From: Williamwhitmania sp.
Lineage (GTDB): Bacteria > Bacteroidota > Bacteroidia > Bacteroidales > Williamwhitmaniaceae
Reading direction: 5' to 3'
Assembly: GCA_035529935.1 (NCBI GenBank)
Contig: DATKVT010000046.1
Span: 1-57,829 of the forward strand
DNA: 57,829 bases
Positions 54,085 to 57,829 of the stretch are shown piece after piece. Below the pieces are notes generated by a model. It was not told the DNA's origin. It was given only the letters and a program-made list of their open reading frames with translations, and made no database searches. Made by a program: the position numbers and the translations under genes. The stretch's first letter is position 1; every line of letters starts with the position of its first letter.

Positions 54085-54372
54085 ATGGAAGAACAGCCTA
54101 TTTCGTCCCATATGGACGATATTCTTGATGAGATTAAGTTAAGTGGAGTGTTAGTGCTTCACAACGATGAGGTAAACGAGTTCAGCTATGTGGTGGAATC
54201 GTTGGTGGAGGTCTGCGATCACGGTAGCCTTCAGGCAGAACAGTGCACCCTCCTTGCCCATTACAAGGGAAAATGTGAAGTGAAGTATGGGTCAATTGGT
54301 AAACTAAAGCCCATGAAAGATGAGTTAAGTCGGCGTGGCCTCATGTCTACCATCGAAAACCAACTAAGTTAA
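54085..54372 (+). CDS. clpS: ClpS-family adaptor protein
   Basis: 95 residues from the ATG at 54085 (a TTG at 54079 is also in frame). The ClpS core reads SGVLVLHNDEVNEFSYVVESLVEVC then GSLQAEQCTLLAHYKGKCEVKYG, matching the N-degron-binding fold with HNDEVN in place of the usual HNDDYT. ClpS passes proteins with destabilising N-termini to ClpAP. It has 6 bases to the nfeD-like gene and belongs to an operon with envelope genes rather than clpA, which is unusual. Confidence 0.88.
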   Translation: MEEQPISSHMDDILDEIKLSGVLVLHNDEVNEFSYVVESLVEVCDHGSLQAEQCTLLAHYKGKCEVKYGSIGKLKPMKDELSRRGLMSTIENQLS

Positions 54373-54378
54373 GGATTT

Positions 54379-54846
54379 ATGGCACTAGTTATCGGCCTTA
54401 TTTTACTGGCCCTTTTTCTCTTTTTTGTTGAATTTTTATTAATCCCAGGGGTCACTGTTGCCGGTATCTTAGGAGCCTTAGCAATGGTTACAGGCATTTA
54501 TTTGGCCTACCATACAATGGGCAGCACTGCAGGAAATATAACCCTTTCGGTGGCAACAATCCTCGCGTTCCTTATAGTATTCTTTTCGCTGCGCTCTAAA
54601 ACGTGGAAGCATTTGTCGTTGCATACGCAGCTTCACTCCTCCGTGGAAACTGAGCTTACCCGCGTTGAAATTTTACCAGGTGACGAAGGAGTAAGCAAAT
54701 CGAGGCTGGCTCCAATGGGAACCGTATCCATTAAAGGAATTGAGGTAGAGGCGAAATCTACTGGCGCCTTTATCGATCCTCGCAGGGATGTAGTTGTGGT
54801 AAAAGTTGAAAAATCTCGAATAATTGTTAAACCCAAAAATAGTTAG
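54379..54846 (+). CDS. NfeD-like membrane protein with OB-fold tail
   Basis: 155 residues. Two or three membrane segments (about 1-75) start with [24 protein letters not shown]. The C-terminal OB-fold reads [39 protein letters not shown]. NfeD proteins accompany flotillins and stomatins; this is the short form without the N-terminal serine protease. floA follows 2 bases later, which supports a membrane-microdomain function. Confidence 0.92.
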   Translation: MALVIGLILLALFLFFVEFLLIPGVTVAGILGALAMVTGIYLAYHTMGSTAGNITLSVATILAFLIVFFSLRSKTWKHLSLHTQLHSSVETELTRVEILPGDEGVSKSRLAPMGTVSIKGIEVEAKSTGAFIDPRRDVVVVKVEKSRIIVKPKNS

Positions 54847-54848
54847 CT

Positions 54849-55835
54849 ATGACAGGTCTAGGTTTGTACCTCATTATTGTTGCCGCAGCTCTTATCGGAC
54901 TTTGGTTTATTCTCTACTTTATTCCGATTGGGCTTTGGTTTACTGCTGTAATTTCAGACGTTAAAATATCGCTCCTCCAGCTCATCTTAATGCGATGGAG
55001 AAAGGTTCCACCATCTACCATTGTATCGGCTCTTATTGAAGGCACTAAGGCTGGACTTACCCTTGTTCCTAATGAGATGGAGGCTCACTACATGGCTGGT
55101 GGAAATGTAACCAAGGTGGTTCACGCGCTGGTTTCGGCTCAGAAGGCCAACATTCCGCTCGACTTTAAAATGGCCACTGCTATCGACTTAGCTGGCCGCG
55201 ATGTTTTTGAGGCAGTGCAAATGTCAGTTAACCCACGAGTTATTAATACTCCACCCGTTACGGCAGTGGCAAAGGATGGTATTCAGCTGATTGCCAAGGC
55301 AAGGGTTACCGTTAGAGCCAACATTAAACAGCTGGTTGGAGGCGCCGGCGAGGAGACCATCCTAGCCCGTGTTGGCGAAGGAATTGTTTCGTCCATTGGT
55401 TCTTCAGAATCGCACAAAACGGTGTTGGAAAACCCAGACTACATCTCGCGCGTGGTGCTCGACAAGGGTCTTGACTCTGGAACTGCGTTTGAAATTTTAT
55501 CTATCGATATTGCCGACATCGACATTGGACGTAATATTGGTGCTGTGTTGCAGATGGATCAAGCGAATGCAGACAAGAATATTGCTCAAGCAAAAGCTGA
55601 GGAACGACGGGCTATGGCTGTTGCTTTGGAGCAAGAGATGAAGGCTAAGGCACAAGAGGCTAGGGCAAAGGTAATTGAGGCAGAGGCAGAAATCCCCATG
55701 GCCATTGCCGAATCGTTCCGCTCAGGGAACTTAGGTATCATGGATTACTACAAGCTGCGGAATCTACAAGCGGATACCGATATGCGCGAATCAATTGCCA
55801 AACCACAGCAAGGTAGCAACCAACCAAAGAAATAG
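54849..55835 (+). CDS. floA: Flotillin-like protein FloA
   Basis: 328 residues. A hairpin membrane anchor (about 5-35) is followed by the FloA/YqfA sequence: [75 protein letters not shown] and the Ala/Glu-rich helix [37 protein letters not shown]. Flotillins form membrane microdomains on the cytoplasmic face. It is the last gene of its operon and is followed by a terminator. Confidence 0.96.
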   Translation: MTGLGLYLIIVAAALIGLWFILYFIPIGLWFTAVISDVKISLLQLILMRWRKVPPSTIVSALIEGTKAGLTLVPNEMEAHYMAGGNVTKVVHALVSAQKANIPLDFKMATAIDLAGRDVFEAVQMSVNPRVINTPPVTAVAKDGIQLIAKARVTVRANIKQLVGGAGEETILARVGEGIVSSIGSSESHKTVLENPDYISRVVLDKGLDSGTAFEILSIDIADIDIGRNIGAVLQMDQANADKNIAQAKAEERRAMAVALEQEMKAKAQEARAKVIEAEAEIPMAIAESFRSGNLGIMDYYKLRNLQADTDMRESIAKPQQGSNQPKK

Positions 55836-55863
55836 TAATTGATTGCTCATCAGTATAGTTATG

Positions 55864-55892
55864 AAAGAGAGGAAAAAATCCTCTCTTTTTTT
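55864..55892 (+). terminator. Intrinsic terminator after floA
   Basis: AAAGAGAGGA pairs with TCCTCTCTTT around a 5-base A loop, followed by a T-run, 28 bases after the floA stop. Confidence 0.88.
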
Positions 55893-55901
55893 CTCGTTTT
55901 T

Positions 55902-55932
55902 TTTGTCAGAATGATTGAATTTTATACTTTTG
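55902..55932 (+). promoter_or_regulatory. Promoter of the tRNA pair
   Basis: TTTG at 55902-55905 and TACTTTTG at 55925-55932 are separated by 19 bases and both fit the consensus exactly. It lies about 90 bases before tRNA-Ser. Confidence 0.75.
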
Positions 55933-56021
55933 TCGAGCCTTAACGGAGAGGCATGTGACCAAAATTTTCTTCCAAGAAAATCAAAGTCTGCAGTTGGTCT
56001 CCATTCAATACAAGGTTGTTT

Positions 56022-56113
<92 letters not shown>

Positions 56114-56121
56114 TAGTTTTT

Positions 56122-56196
56122 CGGGGTGTAGCGCAGTCCGGTTAGCGCACCTGGTTTGGGACCAGGGGGTCCCAGGTTCGAATCCTGGTACCCCGA
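56122..56196 (+). tRNA. tRNA-Pro (TGG)
   Basis: Acceptor stem CGGGGTG with TACCCCG (one G-U pair), anticodon stem CCTGG with CCAGG, anticodon TGG at 56157-56159 and T loop CCAGGTTCGAATCCTGG. The discriminator is A and CCA is not encoded (next bases are CAG), unlike the tRNA-Ser just upstream. It lies 8 bases after tRNA-Ser, so the pair is one transcript. Confidence 0.96.
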
Positions 56197-56200
56197 CAGT

Positions 56201-56237
56201 AAAGAGCATGTAGATCGTAAGATTTACATGCTCTTTT
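56201..56237 (+). terminator. Intrinsic terminator after the tRNAs
   Basis: AAAGAGCATGTA pairs with TACATGCTCTTT across a 12-base loop, followed by TTGTTTTG, directly after tRNA-Pro. Confidence 0.85.
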
Positions 56238-56239
56238 TG

Positions 56240-56821
56240 TTTTGATAAGACTGTAGAAGTAAGCAGAGCCTTTCGATGGAATCTTATTCAAAATGGTTAT
56301 CAATTACGCTGATATTGTAGCTCACCTTTACGCGCTTTTGAATTGAACCAACAATTATTTTCACTTGTTTATAATTTTACTTTAATTTTCACTACTGTCC
56401 GGGGAAACAACTTAATTTCTCCTGTATTGCTTAAAATTGTTAAACCTCTACGAGGTATGTAAAGAACAGGGGTTACATTCTCTACAATACTAAATCTCCT
56501 ACGGAGAATTTTCCGCGCAGCGGATAAAGTATTGTAAAACAGCATACCAATATTTGATGCAAGTTCCCTGTAAGGGATCAACAAATGTTTACCGGACAAT
56601 AGTGTTTAATTTTATTTGGTTAATTCTAAAGGGGGTGAGATACTGTTATTGAAGGATGGGTGGAATTAATGAGCACCATTAGAATTTATGGGTGTTTAAT
56701 TGCTAATGATTTAATTGTTTCCTGCCTCACTTTTCTTAAATTGCGATTTAACATTCTGAATAGCAATTCTAGATTTACAGAAATGTAAAGTGGATTAACA
56801 TCTTGATAATACTGCAATGCC
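56240..56821. repeat. Intergenic region with module 2-like repeat
   Basis: About 580 bases without a convincing gene. At 56440-56580 there are words CTCTACGAGGTATGTAA, CTCCTACGGAGAA, GCGCAGCGGATAAAGTATTG and GTTCCCTGTAAGGGATC. These resemble module 2 at 31776 and 32884 (GTAGGCGATAAAGTATT next to CTCCGTAGGAG). The minus-strand frame 56369-56599 runs through this repeat and is not a likely gene. The region should also hold the promoter of the next gene. Confidence 0.5.
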
Positions 56822-57829
56822 ATGCAACCAGACATCCATGAAATCGACTTCATTCCATTAGGCAACATCAACATTAGTTGGAAATTTTTGGAGAAAGCGT
56901 TGCTATCCAATGGATTTCGTCTTGTGTTAACGGATACCTTGACCAGCGTTGTAGGGTTGGCCAAGGCTGACAAGAAATTTATTCCTGCGCTAATTGTTTC
57001 AGCAGAGGCGACCCTTTCGGCAGAACAACTCGAGATTGCCGAGCTGATGCAATCACGGAGGCTTCCCTATATAAATATCCCAGTTCTTAATGACGGTTCC
57101 CTCGGGTTGGTGACCATTGTAGTTGGTAACGAAAGGCTAAAGCAGCAAAGGTTGGAGGAGGCGTTGTCCATCATTCGAGTTTTTATTAGTGTAGGCGAAG
57201 CTGCAAGTGGTACCATATCTCCTGATTTTGCTTCTGAATTTCTGGAGGGAGTGAGCCACGAAGTTCGATCGTTTCTAAATGGAATTTCGGGACCAATCCA
57301 GCTGCTGAAGGACAAGATTGAGGCAAAGGACCAGTATGACCTATATAGCATGATAGATAGTTCCATTGGAAGGCTGGTTCGGTTTACCTTTAAAACTTCT
57401 CTCATTGGTCTTTTGCAAAAGCAAAAGTATGGTGCGAAACAGGAGGTTGTTAACCTTTTCCCTCTCCTACAGCAGGCTACGGTGAATCTTCAGGAGATAA
57501 AATTCTCGGGGAGTGTAAATGTGTTGGTGGAAAAACCAGCATTTGAACCTGTTGTTTCTGGCGATGCCGATCTTCTGCTTCAATGCTTTGAATCGCTGAT
57601 CGAACGGATTGTTCTTTCGTATGGCAACGAAGCCCCCGTGAGTGTGAACTTTAGTTCACCGGAAAATGGAAGATTCAGCTGTAAAATTGCTTTTGCTGGT
57701 TTAAGAAGCCTGGATAAGTTAGGTGGCATGGAGCAGCAGCTTAATCGTGATTTTGCCTCGGACATTGGTTTTATTTTAGCCAAGCAAATCATGGAACTTC
57801 AAGCGATTGAATTTAAGTTTGTTATCCTC
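56822..57829 (+). CDS. Degenerate histidine-kinase-like protein, C-terminus cut by window edge
   Basis: 336 codons from the ATG at 56822 to the window end with no stop; an in-frame TAA at 56807 excludes an earlier start. Residues 1-125 resemble a receiver or sensor-like alpha/beta domain. At 139-150 EFLEGVSHEVRS is a good HisKA H-box with His146. The ATPase part looks eroded: where NLLxNA is expected it reads CFESLIERIVLS, and where D-x-G-x-G is expected it reads IAFAGLRSL, so the key Asn and Asp are missing. The end GFILAKQIMELQAIEFKFVI fits the closing part of the HATPase domain. It may be a pseudokinase or a scaffold. Confidence 0.7.
   Translation, partial: MQPDIHEIDFIPLGNINISWKFLEKALLSNGFRLVLTDTLTSVVGLAKADKKFIPALIVSAEATLSAEQLEIAELMQSRRLPYINIPVLNDGSLGLVTIVVGNERLKQQRLEEALSIIRVFISVGEAASGTISPDFASEFLEGVSHEVRSFLNGISGPIQLLKDKIEAKDQYDLYSMIDSSIGRLVRFTFKTSLIGLLQKQKYGAKQEVVNLFPLLQQATVNLQEIKFSGSVNVLVEKPAFEPVVSGDADLLLQCFESLIERIVLSYGNEAPVSVNFSSPENGRFSCKIAFAGLRSLDKLGGMEQQLNRDFASDIGFILAKQIMELQAIEFKFVIL

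Noticed and set aside
56369..56973. Two minus-strand frames between the tRNAs and the kinase-like gene
   Set aside because: The first runs through a module 2-like repeat; the second overlaps the plus-strand gene from 56822, which has a clear H-box.

Overview
The window reads as chromosomal DNA of a member of the Bacteroidota, most likely order Bacteroidales. The evidence is a GldB-type lipoprotein, several outer-membrane beta-barrels, SPOR/TPR/PD40 envelope proteins, a FloA operon, S9 lipoprotein peptidases, promoters of the Bacteroidetes type (TTTG about 19 bases before TAnnTTTG), few Shine-Dalgarno sites, and mosaic palindromic intergenic repeats. No rRNA, prophage, insertion sequence or CRISPR array is seen. 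Two tRNA genes lie near the right end.

Layout. 1-5.3 kb: nadE (cut by the window edge), a small beta-barrel, a GldB-like lipoprotein, fhs and a helical orphan. 5.3-7.9 kb: a YceI / outer-membrane barrel / YceI cluster. 8.2-15.8 kb: a Cys-rich small protein, an aminotransferase, a lytic transglycosylase, uvrA and a TGS-linked uridine-kinase-like protein. 16-21 kb: a SPOR protein with an internal duplication, a barrel with calcium-binding repeats, then smpB, a Yip1 protein and miaA. 21-29 kb: a complete trpEGDCFBA operon plus a DAHP synthase. 29-34.3 kb: an accessory stretch with an S9 peptidase, a HEPN/MNT pair and a pRiA4b ORF-3-like protein embedded in repeated intergenic modules. 34.3-46.2 kb: a beta-propeller/phosphoesterase, membrane proteins, an HExxH membrane protein, a DEAD-box helicase, a second S9 peptidase and a DUF3857 protein. 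46.2-51 kb: carAB behind a long leader. 51-56 kb: an operon of a TPR/PD40/SPOR protein, clpS, nfeD-like and floA, then tRNA-Ser and tRNA-Pro. 56.8 kb to the end: a degenerate histidine-kinase-like gene cut by the window edge.

The most striking element is upstream of trpE. Two complete ribosome-type attenuators lie in series within 310 bases. Each has a short reading frame with clustered Trp codons (WW, then WWW plus one more W) followed by a strong intrinsic terminator. A Bacteroidetes-type promoter sits just ahead of the first. In principle every polymerase must pass two tryptophan checkpoints before reaching eight genes that make DAHP and convert chorismate to tryptophan. The second regulatory highlight is a roughly 430-base structured leader before carAB, with a terminator and an upstream strand that could act as antiterminator. 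All functional statements are from reading the sequence; no database search or folding program was run.
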